Below, in pieces: positions 32,337-41,296 of a stretch of DNA of 49,678 bases. The position numbers and the translations under genes are program-made. The notes under the pieces were generated by a model that did not search any database, was not told where the DNA came from, and was given only the letters and a program-made list of their open reading frames with translations. The first letter of the stretch is position 1. Every line of letters starts with the position of its first letter. The stretch spans positions 1 through 49,678 of the forward strand of contig DAIDHC010000130.1 of the NCBI GenBank assembly GCA_027452065.1, read 5' to 3'. Source of the stretch: Bryobacterales bacterium (lineage in GTDB: Bacteria; Acidobacteriota; Terriglobia; Bryobacterales; Bryobacteraceae).

Positions 32337-33353
32337 TCACTTGCCGCCGCTGAAGATCGCCTTGGCAATCATCCCGTGAACTCCCACCTTTCCGTCCACA
32401 AGCTGGGTGATCGAAAAGTCCCCCGCGATGCTGGTCAGCATGTAGGCGTCGTCCCGGCTCAGCCCTTTCTCATGCACCAGAAAGTCGATCATTTCGCGCG
32501 CCGCCGTCCTGGCCGCCACGGCCAGATCCTCGTCCGTGCCCATCACCATGTAGTGCGTCGGTGTCTCGGCCCGCGGCCATTTCAGATGCATGTCTTTCCG
32601 CACCACAAAGCGAAACGTCCCGTCGAGCGGCGCCTCCATCGCCGTAATGTCCACTTCGCCGTTCCCCATGCCCGCGTGCCCGTCGCCGATTTCGAACAAC
32701 GCCCCGCGCGCGTGCACCGGTATGTACAGCACCGTTCCGGCCACCAGTTCCTTGTTGTCCATGTTCCCCGCATGAATCCACGGCGGCGCGCTGCTGATCC
32801 GCCCCGCTTCCACCGGCGGGGCAACACCCATGCTGCCGAAAAAAGGCCGCAGCGGAACCTCGATGCCCGGAGCAAATAACCCCACCATCCGCTGCCGGTC
32901 CAGCCGGATCAGCTTCGAGCGCGAGTAGGGAAAATCGTCCTGCAGAAACCCCGACGTCGCCCGAAACCCGTTGTACGCCCATCCCACAGGCAGCCGGATC
33001 GCCTCGATGTCCACTTCTAATACATCACCCGGCTCGGCACCTTCCACAAAAATTGGCCCCGTCAAAATATGCCCGCCGGGTCCGCGCTCCTTCACCTGGC
33101 TCTCGATGTCCCGCAGCGCGGCCGGAATCTCGCCCGCCGCGAGCCCCATCTTTTCGAGCCTCTCCGGGCTCCCGGAAACCGTCCCGATGTTCACCCGGTC
33201 TCCCGAGCGAATCGTCAGCACCGGCGTCGCCGTCGCCGAATAATAACCGATCACCACCGTCTTCGGAGTTGCCGCCAGTTCATAATCGGCCGCCGCCGCG
33301 CTCACCATCGCCAGCGCCGCCAGAACAAATGAAAAACTTGTCCGCTTCACCAT
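32337..33353 (-). CDS. Exported acetamidase/formamidase family protein
   Basis: The 338-residue protein of the FmdA_AmdA family (PF03069-like): VLTIRSGDRVNIGTV, GHILTGPIFVEGAEPGDVLEVDI, and the signature FEIGDGHAGMGNGEVDITAMEAPLDG, where conserved His/Asp/Glu may hold a metal. Unlike most members it begins with a clear Sec signal peptide (KRTSFSFVLAALAMVSAAAA), so it should act outside the cytoplasm. Known relatives hydrolyse acetamide or formamide to ammonia and the acid. Next gene on the same strand (GDSL esterase) is 29 bp upstream and may be cotranscribed. Confidence 0.85.
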   Translation of the reverse strand: MVKRTSFSFVLAALAMVSAAAADYELAATPKTVVIGYYSATATPVLTIRSGDRVNIGTVSGSPERLEKMGLAAGEIPAALRDIESQVKERGPGGHILTGPIFVEGAEPGDVLEVDIEAIRLPVGWAYNGFRATSGFLQDDFPYSRSKLIRLDRQRMVGLFAPGIEVPLRPFFGSMGVAPPVEAGRISSAPPWIHAGNMDNKELVAGTVLYIPVHARGALFEIGDGHAGMGNGEVDITAMEAPLDGTFRFVVRKDMHLKWPRAETPTHYMVMGTDEDLAVAARTAAREMIDFLVHEKGLSRDDAYMLTSIAGDFSITQLVDGKVGVHGMIAKAIFSGGK

Positions 33354-33382
33354 GGTAGGGATCAGCCTACGACGTCCCTCCC

Positions 33383-34168
33383 TTACGGCATCCCGAGTGC
33401 CTGCCCGATGGCCTTCTCCGCCAGCGGCCCCATTACCTCATATCCGGCGTCGTTCGGATGCAGCCCGTCGAAGGTCAACTCCTGCTTCAGCATCCCCTTG
33501 CCGTCCAGCATCGCCGAGTAGTAATCCAGGTACACCGCTCCGTTCCGCTCCCCGTAGTCCTTCAGCCACCGGTTCAGCCGCACGATCGTCTCCGGCGGCC
33601 GCCGCTCCGTCTGCGGCTTGATGTAATCGCAAACCGGCATTACCGACGACAGCACCACGCGGATCCCGTTGGCCCGCGCCAGCTCCGCCATCGACATGAA
33701 GTTGTCCTCGATCTGCTCGAGCGTCATCGGCCCCGTGTTGCCGGCGATATCGTTCGTCCCCGCTAGAATCACCACCACCTTCGGCTTCAGCGCGATCACG
33801 TCCGGCCGGAAACGGACCAGCATCTGCGGCGTCGTCTGCCCGCTGATCCCCCGGTTCACATACGGCTTGCCGGGGAAGAACTTTCCGTAGTGCCGGCCCC
33901 ACCCGTCCGTAATCGAATCCCCCATGAAGACGACCCGGCTCTCCCCGGCCGCGGGCGCGCCCACTTTGATGTTGTCCTCGGCATAGCGCCCCAGGTCCGC
34001 CCAATCCTTCAGGATCTTTTCGTCGCGCGCCAGCCTCGCCTGCAGCTTGTCGATATCTTCAGCCGCCGGCGCTGCCGTCTGCGGCGCCTGTCCCAGCGCT
34101 CCCGCGCAGGCCAGGCCCACCGCGAGCGCGAACCGGCCCGCTCCCGGATTCCACCTCCGCTGCCTCAT
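33383..34168 (-). CDS. Exported GDSL/SGNH-family hydrolase
   Basis: The protein has 261 residues. A signal peptide (FALAVGLACAGALGQA) precedes SGNH blocks VVFMGDSITDGWG (block I nucleophile Ser), VNRGISGQTTPQM (block II Gly), ILAGTNDIAGN (block III Asn) and DGLHPNDAGY (block V Asp-His). Such enzymes are platelet-activating-factor-acetylhydrolase-like esterases or carbohydrate esterases. ATG at 34168 has GGGAGG 5 nt upstream; an in-frame start 17 codons earlier lacks it and hides the signal peptide. Divergent from serA with a 101-bp gap. Confidence 0.9.
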   Translation of the reverse strand: MRQRRWNPGAGRFALAVGLACAGALGQAPQTAAPAAEDIDKLQARLARDEKILKDWADLGRYAEDNIKVGAPAAGESRVVFMGDSITDGWGRHYGKFFPGKPYVNRGISGQTTPQMLVRFRPDVIALKPKVVVILAGTNDIAGNTGPMTLEQIEDNFMSMAELARANGIRVVLSSVMPVCDYIKPQTERRPPETIVRLNRWLKDYGERNGAVYLDYYSAMLDGKGMLKQELTFDGLHPNDAGYEVMGPLAEKAIGQALGMP

Positions 34169-34269
34169 CGTTGCCTCCCTCGAATTCTTTCCCGGATCAC
34201 TGGCAGTATAGCCCTTCATTCCGCGCCGCAGTGGACCCGGGCTTTATCATGGTAGTTAAACCCTGCCTC

Positions 34270-35508
34270 ATGACCAAAAATTCACTCGACAAAAGCAAAA
34301 TCAAGATTCTCCTGCTCGAGGGCATTCATCCCACCGCCGTCGAGGCCTTTCGCGCCGACGGCTACACCGACATCGAATACCACCCCAAGTCCCTCGCCCG
34401 GCCCAGCCTTCTGAAGTCCATTTCCGAGGCCTACTTCATTGGCATCCGCTCCGCCTCCCATCTCACCGCCGAAGTCCTCGAGGCCGCTCCGAAGCTCACC
34501 GGCATCGGCTGCTTCTGCATCGGCACCAATCAGGTCGACCTCGAAGCCGCCCGCGAGCGCGGTATCCCGGTCTTTAACGCCCCGTTCTCCAACACCCGCA
34601 GCGTCGCCGAACTTGTCCTGGCTGAAGCCATTCTGCTGATGCGCGGCATCCCGCAGCGCAACGCCGCCGCCCATCGCGGGGGTTGGCTCAAAACCGCCAC
34701 CGGCTCGCATGAAGTCCGCGGCAAGACCCTCGGCATCGTCGGCTACGGCCACATCGGCACCCAGGTCGGCGTCCTCGCCGAATCCCTCGGCATGAATGTC
34801 GTCTACTTCGACATCGAAACCAAGCTCGCTCTTGGCAACGCCCGCCCCATGCCCACCCTCGATGCGCTGCTCGAAGCCTCCGACGTGGTCACCCTCCACG
34901 TTCCCGAAACCCCGCAAACCCATCTCATGATCGGCGCCCCCCAGTTCGCCCGTATGAAGACCGGCGCCGGCCTCATCAACGCCGCGCGCGGCTCGGTGGT
35001 CGATATCGAAGCCCTCCGCTGCGCTCTCGATACCAAGCATCTCGCCGGAGCCGCCATCGACGTCTTCCCTTCGGAACCCAAAGGCGCAGGCGACGAGTTT
35101 CACTCGCCCTTGCGCGGGCTCGACAACGTGATCCTCACGCCCCACGTCGGCGGCAGCACCGAAGAGGCTCAGCAGAACATCGGCATCGAAGTCTCGGCAA
35201 AGCTCATCAAGTACTCCAACAACGGCAGCACGCTGTTCGCCGTCAACTTCCCCGAAGTCTCCCTCCCCGAGCACCCGGGCAAACACCGCCTCCTCCACAT
35301 CCACCGCAATCAGCCGGGCATGCTCTCCAAAATCAACTCGATTTTCAGCGAGCTCAAAATCAACATCGCCGGCCAGTACCTGCAGACTGACGCCCGCATC
35401 GGCTATGTGGTCATCGATATCGAGACCGGCCAGCACGACCAGGCGATGATGGCCAAGCGCCGTCTCGATAAAATCGCCGGCACCATCCGCACCCGCGTGC
35501 TCTACTGA
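34270..35508 (+). CDS. serA: D-3-phosphoglycerate dehydrogenase
   Basis: The 412-residue protein is collinear with the E. coli enzyme (410 aa) from the first residues. Features include IGCFCIGTNQVDL (80-91), the NAD site GIVGYGHIGTQ (155-165), NAARGSVVDI with the substrate Arg, TPHVGGST with the catalytic His, and a C-terminal ACT domain (HRLLHIHRNQPGMLSKINSIF) that binds serine for feedback inhibition. It catalyses the first step of serine synthesis. ATG at 34270 matches the family start; two earlier ATGs exist. The adjacent minus-strand gene ends 1 bp after its stop. Homology is so strong that the short, E. coli-like ACT form is certain rather than the long actinobacterial one. Confidence 0.97.
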   Translation: MTKNSLDKSKIKILLLEGIHPTAVEAFRADGYTDIEYHPKSLARPSLLKSISEAYFIGIRSASHLTAEVLEAAPKLTGIGCFCIGTNQVDLEAARERGIPVFNAPFSNTRSVAELVLAEAILLMRGIPQRNAAAHRGGWLKTATGSHEVRGKTLGIVGYGHIGTQVGVLAESLGMNVVYFDIETKLALGNARPMPTLDALLEASDVVTLHVPETPQTHLMIGAPQFARMKTGAGLINAARGSVVDIEALRCALDTKHLAGAAIDVFPSEPKGAGDEFHSPLRGLDNVILTPHVGGSTEEAQQNIGIEVSAKLIKYSNNGSTLFAVNFPEVSLPEHPGKHRLLHIHRNQPGMLSKINSIFSELKINIAGQYLQTDARIGYVVIDIETGQHDQAMMAKRRLDKIAGTIRTRVLY

Positions 35509-35509
35509 C

Positions 35510-36382
35510 TTACGCCATCCCCCGCAGCTTCCGGTACGCCTCCAGGCACTTCTTCGCCGTCTCCAGTTCCGGATAACGGCTGCCTTCCTGCTCGATCAGG
35601 TAATATTCCGCTCCGCCCACGCTCTCGGCGGCCGCGAAGATCTTCATCCACGGAGCCACGCCCTCGCCAAACAGCGCCTTGTATCCCACCGATGCATTCG
35701 GCGACCATTCTTTCAAGTGCAGCGCGTTGATGCGCCCCGGATTCTGCTCGATCCACGCCACCGGATCCGAGCCCGCCTCAATGCATGTCCCCACGTCAAG
35801 CTGCAGCATCACGCTCTTGCGCGTGTTCGCCGCCAGAACTTCGATCGGCCGCTTGCCCTCAATCGGGCGGAATTCGAGCTGATGGTTGTGATATCCGGTC
35901 CGCAATCCCTCGCCCGCCAGCGCCGCCGCCGCCGAGTCCAGCGTCCCGGCCACTTTCTTCCATCCGTCGAGCGTCTTCACATTGCCCGCGCTCGCCCACA
36001 CCACGAACCCGCTGCCCAGAATGTGATTCAGCTCCGCCGCCTGCTTCAGCCCATCCGCGGTGAACGACTGCGGCCCGTTGTGCGTCGAAAAACACCGGAT
36101 GCCCAAGTCGTCCAACTGCTTCCGCACCTCCCGCGCATAGTCCGGCTTCCAGGAAAAATACGGAGCAAAAAACTCCAGCCCCTGGTAGCCCATCCCTGCC
36201 ACCGCCTTCACCGTCCCCGGCAGGTCCTTCTCCAACTGGTGCCGCACGGAAAACATCTCCAGCCCCACCGGTAGCTGCTTCGCCTGTCCTCGCGACGCCA
36301 CCGCACCCGCCGCTCCCGCCGCCAGCGCGCAAAACGCCCGCCGTGAAATCCTCTCGTCGCCGCTCATCCGCATTGGTTTCAT
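35510..36382 (-). CDS. Tat-exported TIM-barrel (sugar phosphate isomerase/epimerase-like) protein
   Basis: The protein has 290 residues. A twin-arginine signal (DERISRRAFCALAAGAAGAVA) is followed by a xylose-isomerase-like barrel: GLEMFSVRHQLEKDLPGTVKAVAGMGYQGLEFF, LRTGYHNHQLEF and LQLDVGTCIEAG plus INALHLKEWS, with His/Glu/Asp metal positions. The Tat signal indicates folding with cofactor in the cytoplasm before export. Acidobacterial and planctomycete genomes have many such exported copies; substrates are unknown. ATG at 36382 chosen; later ATGs (36373, 36367) are possible. It is a distant paralogue of the cytosolic protein at 20159-21052. Confidence 0.85.
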   Translation of the reverse strand: MKPMRMSGDERISRRAFCALAAGAAGAVASRGQAKQLPVGLEMFSVRHQLEKDLPGTVKAVAGMGYQGLEFFAPYFSWKPDYAREVRKQLDDLGIRCFSTHNGPQSFTADGLKQAAELNHILGSGFVVWASAGNVKTLDGWKKVAGTLDSAAAALAGEGLRTGYHNHQLEFRPIEGKRPIEVLAANTRKSVMLQLDVGTCIEAGSDPVAWIEQNPGRINALHLKEWSPNASVGYKALFGEGVAPWMKIFAAAESVGGAEYYLIEQEGSRYPELETAKKCLEAYRKLRGMA

Positions 36383-36438
36383 GACATGCGCAACATACCA
36401 CAACGCCCACCGTCCTGCTATCCTCTCCTGAAACGTCC

Positions 36439-37566
36439 ATGCGCTTTCTCGCCGCCGCTCTCCTCCTCGCCGCCGCTCAACTTCCCGCCCAGGACCGCGT
36501 CGCATCTCTGCTCGAAGAGCTTGCCAACGCCCCCGGCCCGCCCGGCTTCGAGGAGCCCGTCCGCCAGATCATGGTCCGCGAGATGAAGCCTCTGTCCGCC
36601 TCCCTCACCTACGACGGCCTCGGCTCCATCATCGCCACGCAGGGCTCGCAGGGCCCTCGCATCATGGTGGATGCTCACATGGACGAGCTCGGCGGCGTCG
36701 TCCGCCGCATCGCGCCGAACGGGTTTGTCACCATGCAGATGCTCGGCGGCTGGCTCGACCAGGCCCTCGTCGACCAGCGATGGATCATCCTCGGCTCCAA
36801 AGGCCCCGTCCGCGCCGTCACGGGCATCCGCGATATCCACGTCGTCCCCCCCGACGAGCGCACCCGCGTTTATCCCCGCGACACCCTGATGCTCGACATC
36901 GGCGCCTCCTCGGCCGCCCAGGCCGCCGCCCTCGGCCTCGAACCCGGCGACCCCGTCGTCCCCGACGCCCCCTTCGCCATCCTCAACGGCACTTCCAACT
37001 ACCTCGGTAAGGCCTGGGACGACCGCATTGGCTGCGCCGCTCTGCTCGAAGCCATGCGCCGCCTCGCCTCCGCCCCGCACGCCAACCAGCTCTTCTTCGC
37101 CATCACTACCCAGGAGGAGATCGGCCTCCGCGGCGCCCACACCGCGAGCCAGATTGTGAAACCCGATCTCGGCATCGCTCTCGAAGCCGGCGTCACCGGC
37201 GATGGCCCCGGCGCCCGCCCCGAGGAGTCCCAGGTCCGCCTCGGCGCCGGCCCCGGGCTTTTCCTCTACGACGCCTCCGCCCTCCCCAACCGCAAGCTCG
37301 TCGCCTTCGTCAAATCCACTGCCGCCGCCCACTCCATCCCCCTCCAGTTCGACCTCGTCACCGGCTATGGCGACGATTCGGCCGAAATCCAGAAAAGCAA
37401 CGGCGGCGTCCCCACGGTCAACCTCGTCGTCCCCGTCCGCTACACCCACGCCCACAATGGCATCGTCAACCGGTCCGACTTCGACCGCATGGTCGACCTC
37501 CTCACCGCTCTCCTCGCCTCTCTCGATGAGCCCACAGTCCGCCGCATCCGCGACTTCACGCCCTGA
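36439..37566 (+). CDS. Exported M42-family metallopeptidase
   Basis: The protein has 375 residues. A signal peptide (MRFLAAALLLAAAQLPAQ) precedes zinc-peptidase motifs in order: DAHMDE (His80, Asp82), KAWDDRIG (bridging Asp194 region), TQEEIGLRG (Glu226/227), LEAG (Glu249) and RYTHAHNG near residue 335. These correspond to the two-zinc site of M42 aminopeptidases such as tetrahedral TET/FrvX/PepA-like enzymes. Most M42 enzymes are cytosolic; the signal peptide suggests periplasmic or secreted peptide degradation. Divergent from the Tat protein gene with 56 bp between starts. Confidence 0.9.
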   Translation: MRFLAAALLLAAAQLPAQDRVASLLEELANAPGPPGFEEPVRQIMVREMKPLSASLTYDGLGSIIATQGSQGPRIMVDAHMDELGGVVRRIAPNGFVTMQMLGGWLDQALVDQRWIILGSKGPVRAVTGIRDIHVVPPDERTRVYPRDTLMLDIGASSAAQAAALGLEPGDPVVPDAPFAILNGTSNYLGKAWDDRIGCAALLEAMRRLASAPHANQLFFAITTQEEIGLRGAHTASQIVKPDLGIALEAGVTGDGPGARPEESQVRLGAGPGLFLYDASALPNRKLVAFVKSTAAAHSIPLQFDLVTGYGDDSAEIQKSNGGVPTVNLVVPVRYTHAHNGIVNRSDFDRMVDLLTALLASLDEPTVRRIRDFTP

Positions 37567-37831
37567 TCGCTTACAGGCTCCGCCGGTCTCCAACCGGCGC
37601 CTCGCGACTCCGCTTGCCATTCGGCCCTGTCCTCGATATCGGTATCCGACATCGAGCCCGTCTGCGGCCGGAACCGGCGCAGTGTTAGGCTCAGCTGCAG
37701 ATGCCCGTGAGCCGCACCCGGTTCCCAAGGCGGCCCCACGTCGTTATGTATACTCAGCGCCGCCGCTCCTCCGTGCGCAATTCCAAGGCCTCGAAACAGC
37801 CGAACTGCGCAGACCGAGGAACAAACACAAT
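37567..37831. promoter_or_regulatory. Intergenic region with hairpins before the beta-propeller gene
   Basis: CGCCGGT-CTCCA-ACCGGCG (about 37582-37600) is a possible terminator of the peptidase gene. CTCGATATCGG-TAT-CCGACATCGAG (37632-37656) is a 10-bp stem with one mismatch. TATACT at 37749-37754 may be a -10 box of the next gene; no strong -35 is present. Confidence 0.4.
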
Positions 37832-40033
37832 ATGCGCCGGATAGCACTTCTTCTTTTAATAGGTCTTTTCGCCGTGCCGGCAGCGCCCGCCGCGACTACT
37901 CCACTGCAACTCACATATCTCGACATCGGCAGTCAATCGCAGGCCAAGCTCTTGGCCGCCGATGGCGCCGGCAATCTGTTTGTCGTCTCGACGGTCGTCC
38001 TGCCGTCCGGCCGTCCCCAGATTGGAGTGATCAAAACTGACCCTCGCGGAAATGCCCTGGCCAGTTTCTACTTTGGAGGCAGCTCCGTTACCTTTCCCGA
38101 CACCCCCTCCGGCGCCGCGGTAGATCCTCAGGGCAACATCGTCATCGTGGGTACCACGGAGTCGCCCGACTTCCCCCTCGTTTCTCCGTTGTTCTCACGA
38201 ACGACTGCCCTCGCGGGATTCGTGGTCAAGATCGACTCCGCGCTCCAGCACATTATCTTCTCGACGCGCCTGGGCGGCAGCATGGGGGGAGGAGTGAACC
38301 AGGGCGGCACGTCGGTGAACGCCGCCGCCGTTGATGAATCGGGAAATATTTACGTTACGGGAACGACAAGCGCAACTGATTTTCCCGTCACGGCCGGCGC
38401 GTTTCAAGTGGAACCGCCGCAGAACAGTCCATTCGGCACGGCGGCATACGCGTTTCTGACCGAGATTTCCGCCGCCGGCGACCGCGCGATCTACTCGACT
38501 TACTTCGGCGGCAGTAATACGAACTGCAGCGGCGGGAGCGGCTGCATCGGCGCTTTCGGCGCAACCAGCGGAACCGCAATCGCCACACTGTCCGGCGGCG
38601 CCGCCGTCATTGCCGGCAACACAACCGCCACGAACCTTCCGGTCACACCCGGCGCGCTCGGCGAGCAGTGCTCCTGCGGCGCCACTTCACAAGCCGGCTT
38701 CGTTGCCGAGTTCGCCCCCGGAGGCGCGAAGCTCCAGTGGTCGACCTACGTGCCCCTCGTCGAGATCCAGCCGCCCTATCACTCCGACATCTCGATTCTC
38801 TCGATGACCGTCGACGCTGCCGGCAATGTCATCATCGGCGGCGCAGCCCCTCCCGGATTCCCGGTCACGTCGGGCGCCCTGCAGCCGGCATATCCCGGAG
38901 GAAACCCGTTCGTCGCTCCGCCCTACGCTGGATTTCTCGCCAAACTCGATCCCTCCGGCGCGCAATATGTTTTCTCAACCTACCTCGGAGGCGATGTCTC
39001 ATTTCCGCCGGGAAGCGCGAACGGCGTCAAGTCGGTAGCCGTGGACGCCCAGAATGGCGTCTGGGCGACGGGCGGATCGCTCGTTTCCGAACTCCCCTTG
39101 CCCACGGGCACGCCCGGGATCGGGCAATCCTACGTCGTCGGATTGTCCGCCGACGGCACAACTCTCACCAACTCCTTCACGGCGCCGACGGCTGCGGCGG
39201 GGCAGGCGATTGCCGTAACCGCTCAGGGCGCCGTCGCCGCGCTCGGGAGCGCTGGCTCGCTGCTGATCGGCATTCCCTCTCAAGGCCCTTCACTTGTCGG
39301 CGTCGTCAATTCCGCGGCATTCCAGGTTCGAGGTCGGGTCGCGCCATATGAGCTGATCTCGCTCTACGGCATTGGTCTCCGCCCTGCCCTTCCCCTCCTG
39401 GGCGGCCAAGTCGTAAACGGTGCGCTTACGACATCGCTGGGCGGCGTGCAGGTGACGTTCGACGGAATCGCGGCGCCGCTACTGTTTGCCGGACCAACGC
39501 AGATCAACGCGATCGTCCCCAGTTCGGTCGCCGGGCACGACAGCACCGAGGTCGAGATCGTGACGCCCGGCGGCACGAGCGGCCCTGTAACCCTGTTCCT
39601 CGCGCCATCGCAGCCCGAAGTCTTCTCTACAGCACCGGGCCTGGGCTCATCCGTCAAAGCTGCCATCGCTGTGAACCAGGACGGGACTCCGAACTCCGCC
39701 GCTCATCCCGCGGCTCCGGGCTCGATCGTGACCGTCTGGGCCACGGGCGGTGGCCTCCCCGATGCCTCGGAGAGCGACGGTGAGATCGTCGGCAGCGGGC
39801 TGGCCTCGCCGCTGCTTCCCGTCGCCATCCTGGCGAGCCCGAATGAAGCGGACGGCACCTTGCAGTCGCTGGAAGTGCTGTATGCGGGCGACGCTCCCGG
39901 CATGGTGGCCGGCGTCCTGCAAGTTAATTTCCGCCTCCCGGAGCAGATTCAACCCGGAACCACCCAGTTGCCCTGCGCGCTTGAGATCGGAGGCGCCATC
40001 AGCGAGCAGTTCGGAATCTACGTTCGTCCGTGA
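37832..40033 (+). CDS. Exported SBBP-repeat beta-propeller protein with Solibacter C-terminal domain (TIGR03437-like)
   Basis: The protein has 733 residues. A signal peptide (ALLLLIGLFAVPAAPAA) is followed by repeated segments such as AAVDPQGNIVIVGTTESPDFP and AAVDESGNIYVTGTTSATDFP, the SBBP/NHL-like blade pattern, over about 450 residues. The C-terminal ~230 residues (GVVNSAAFQVRGRVAPYELISLYGIGL through ADGTLQSLEVLYAGDAPGMVAGVLQVNFRLP) match what I know as the Solibacter C-terminal domain. Secreted, probably surface or polymer-binding; no enzyme motif. ATG at 37832 is chosen because longer frames overlap the peptidase gene and hide the signal peptide. Blades include a Cys-rich insertion (NTNCSGGSGCIG). 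Confidence 0.88.
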   Translation: MRRIALLLLIGLFAVPAAPAATTPLQLTYLDIGSQSQAKLLAADGAGNLFVVSTVVLPSGRPQIGVIKTDPRGNALASFYFGGSSVTFPDTPSGAAVDPQGNIVIVGTTESPDFPLVSPLFSRTTALAGFVVKIDSALQHIIFSTRLGGSMGGGVNQGGTSVNAAAVDESGNIYVTGTTSATDFPVTAGAFQVEPPQNSPFGTAAYAFLTEISAAGDRAIYSTYFGGSNTNCSGGSGCIGAFGATSGTAIATLSGGAAVIAGNTTATNLPVTPGALGEQCSCGATSQAGFVAEFAPGGAKLQWSTYVPLVEIQPPYHSDISILSMTVDAAGNVIIGGAAPPGFPVTSGALQPAYPGGNPFVAPPYAGFLAKLDPSGAQYVFSTYLGGDVSFPPGSANGVKSVAVDAQNGVWATGGSLVSELPLPTGTPGIGQSYVVGLSADGTTLTNSFTAPTAAAGQAIAVTAQGAVAALGSAGSLLIGIPSQGPSLVGVVNSAAFQVRGRVAPYELISLYGIGLRPALPLLGGQVVNGALTTSLGGVQVTFDGIAAPLLFAGPTQINAIVPSSVAGHDSTEVEIVTPGGTSGPVTLFLAPSQPEVFSTAPGLGSSVKAAIAVNQDGTPNSAAHPAAPGSIVTVWATGGGLPDASESDGEIVGSGLASPLLPVAILASPNEADGTLQSLEVLYAGDAPGMVAGVLQVNFRLPEQIQPGTTQLPCALEIGGAISEQFGIYVRP

Positions 40034-40143
40034 GCGCCCATCCGGGTTTCCCCTGCCTGCCGCACGGTAAAATGCAACTGGGTGCCCGCTCGACCTCTTA
40101 TGAATCCTCGCCCGCCCCAGCCGCCGGGCGCGCAAACATTTTC

Positions 40144-41295
40144 ATGACCCCATTCCTTCTCGCCGCCGCCGCTCTCCCCTTCATCTACTACGCCCTCGTC
40201 CTCTTCAGCACCTGGCGCTTCTTCTCGCGCGCCATCCCCTCCGCCGCCGCGCCGTTCGCTCCCCCCGTCAGCAATCTCAAGCCGGTCCGCGGCCTCGACC
40301 CAGGGGCGTACGAAAACTTCGCCAGTCTCTGCCGCCAGGACTACCCCGAGTACGAAATCTTGTTCTGCGCCGGCTCCCCCAACGATCCCATCGTCCCCGT
40401 CATTGAGCGCCTTATCCGCGACTTCCCCGATCGCTCCATCCGCCTCCTCTACGCTACTGCCACCGACGGCGCCAACGACAAAGTCGCCAAACTCGCCCTC
40501 CTCGCCGCCGAGGCCCGCTACGACGTCTTCGTGCTGAGCGACAGCGACGTCCGCGTTGAGCCCGATTACCTCAAAACCATCGTCGCCCCGCTCGCTGAAC
40601 CTTCCAACGGCGCCGTCACCTGCTTCTACATTCCCTCCGGCCACGGCTCTCTCGCCGACCGTCTTCACGCCGCCGGCATGCTCTCGGATTTCTACGCCGG
40701 CATCCTCGTCGCCCGCCAACTCGACGGCGTCAAGTTCGCCCTCGGCACCACCATCGCCACCACGCGCCGCAACATCGACGCCTTCGGTGGATTCGACGAA
40801 CTGAAGAACCGCCCCGCCGACGATCTTCTCGTCGGCCGCCTCATCGCCGAGAGCGGCTTTAACGTCGAGATCCTCCCCTACGCCATTTCCACAATCGAAG
40901 ACTACCCCACGCTCCGCGACCTTTTTCTGAAGCGCCTGCGCTGGATGGTCGTCATGCGTCACATGCGCCCCTGGGGCCACTTCGGCCTGCTGTTCACCTT
41001 TGGCCTGCCCTGGTCCCTGGCTGCCTTCGCGTTCCATCCGGCCGCCGCCCTCGCCGCGGGCCTGTTTCTCCCCTATCTCGCCTGCCGCGCTCTGTTCACC
41101 TGGATGATCGGCTCCTGGGGCCTCCGCCAGCCCCGCATCGGGCGCACCATCCTGCTCATCCCCGTCTGGGACGCCCTCGCGTTCGCCATCTGGCTGGCCA
41201 GCTTCGCGCGCAACAGTCTCCGCTGGCGGCAGGGCGAATACTCGCTCCGCGGCGGCAAGCTTGTCGCCGTCGGTCAGAGCCCGGCCCGCGACTGA
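40144..41295 (+). CDS. Membrane glycosyltransferase of the ceramide glucosyltransferase/HpnI type
   Basis: The 383-residue GT2/GT21-like protein has an N-terminal membrane helix and then NLKPVRGLDPGAYENFASLCRQDYPEYEILFC. The motif VLSDSDVRVEPDYL (D2) is followed by RPADDLLVGRLI (D3), KRLRWMVVMRHMRP in place of (Q/R)xxRW, and two or three C-terminal helices. The first conserved block LKPVRGLDPGAYENF and the late membrane helices are characteristic of HpnI/ceramide glucosyltransferases, which glycosylate hopanoids or sphingolipids. ATG at 40144 marks the first membrane helix; an upstream frame has no family similarity. It faces the EamA-like pair with 1 bp between stops. Confidence 0.85.
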   Translation: MTPFLLAAAALPFIYYALVLFSTWRFFSRAIPSAAAPFAPPVSNLKPVRGLDPGAYENFASLCRQDYPEYEILFCAGSPNDPIVPVIERLIRDFPDRSIRLLYATATDGANDKVAKLALLAAEARYDVFVLSDSDVRVEPDYLKTIVAPLAEPSNGAVTCFYIPSGHGSLADRLHAAGMLSDFYAGILVARQLDGVKFALGTTIATTRRNIDAFGGFDELKNRPADDLLVGRLIAESGFNVEILPYAISTIEDYPTLRDLFLKRLRWMVVMRHMRPWGHFGLLFTFGLPWSLAAFAFHPAAALAAGLFLPYLACRALFTWMIGSWGLRQPRIGRTILLIPVWDALAFAIWLASFARNSLRWRQGEYSLRGGKLVAVGQSPARD

Positions 41296-41296
41296 C

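Noticed and set aside
34282..35436. Long open frame antisense to serA
   Set aside because: GC-rich codons give many long antisense frames; the serA protein aligns over its full length with the known family and the antisense product has no motif.
37202..37831. Extended N-terminus for the beta-propeller protein
   Set aside because: Would overlap the M42 peptidase gene by more than 350 bp and bury a good signal peptide; Pro/Ser-rich shadow composition.
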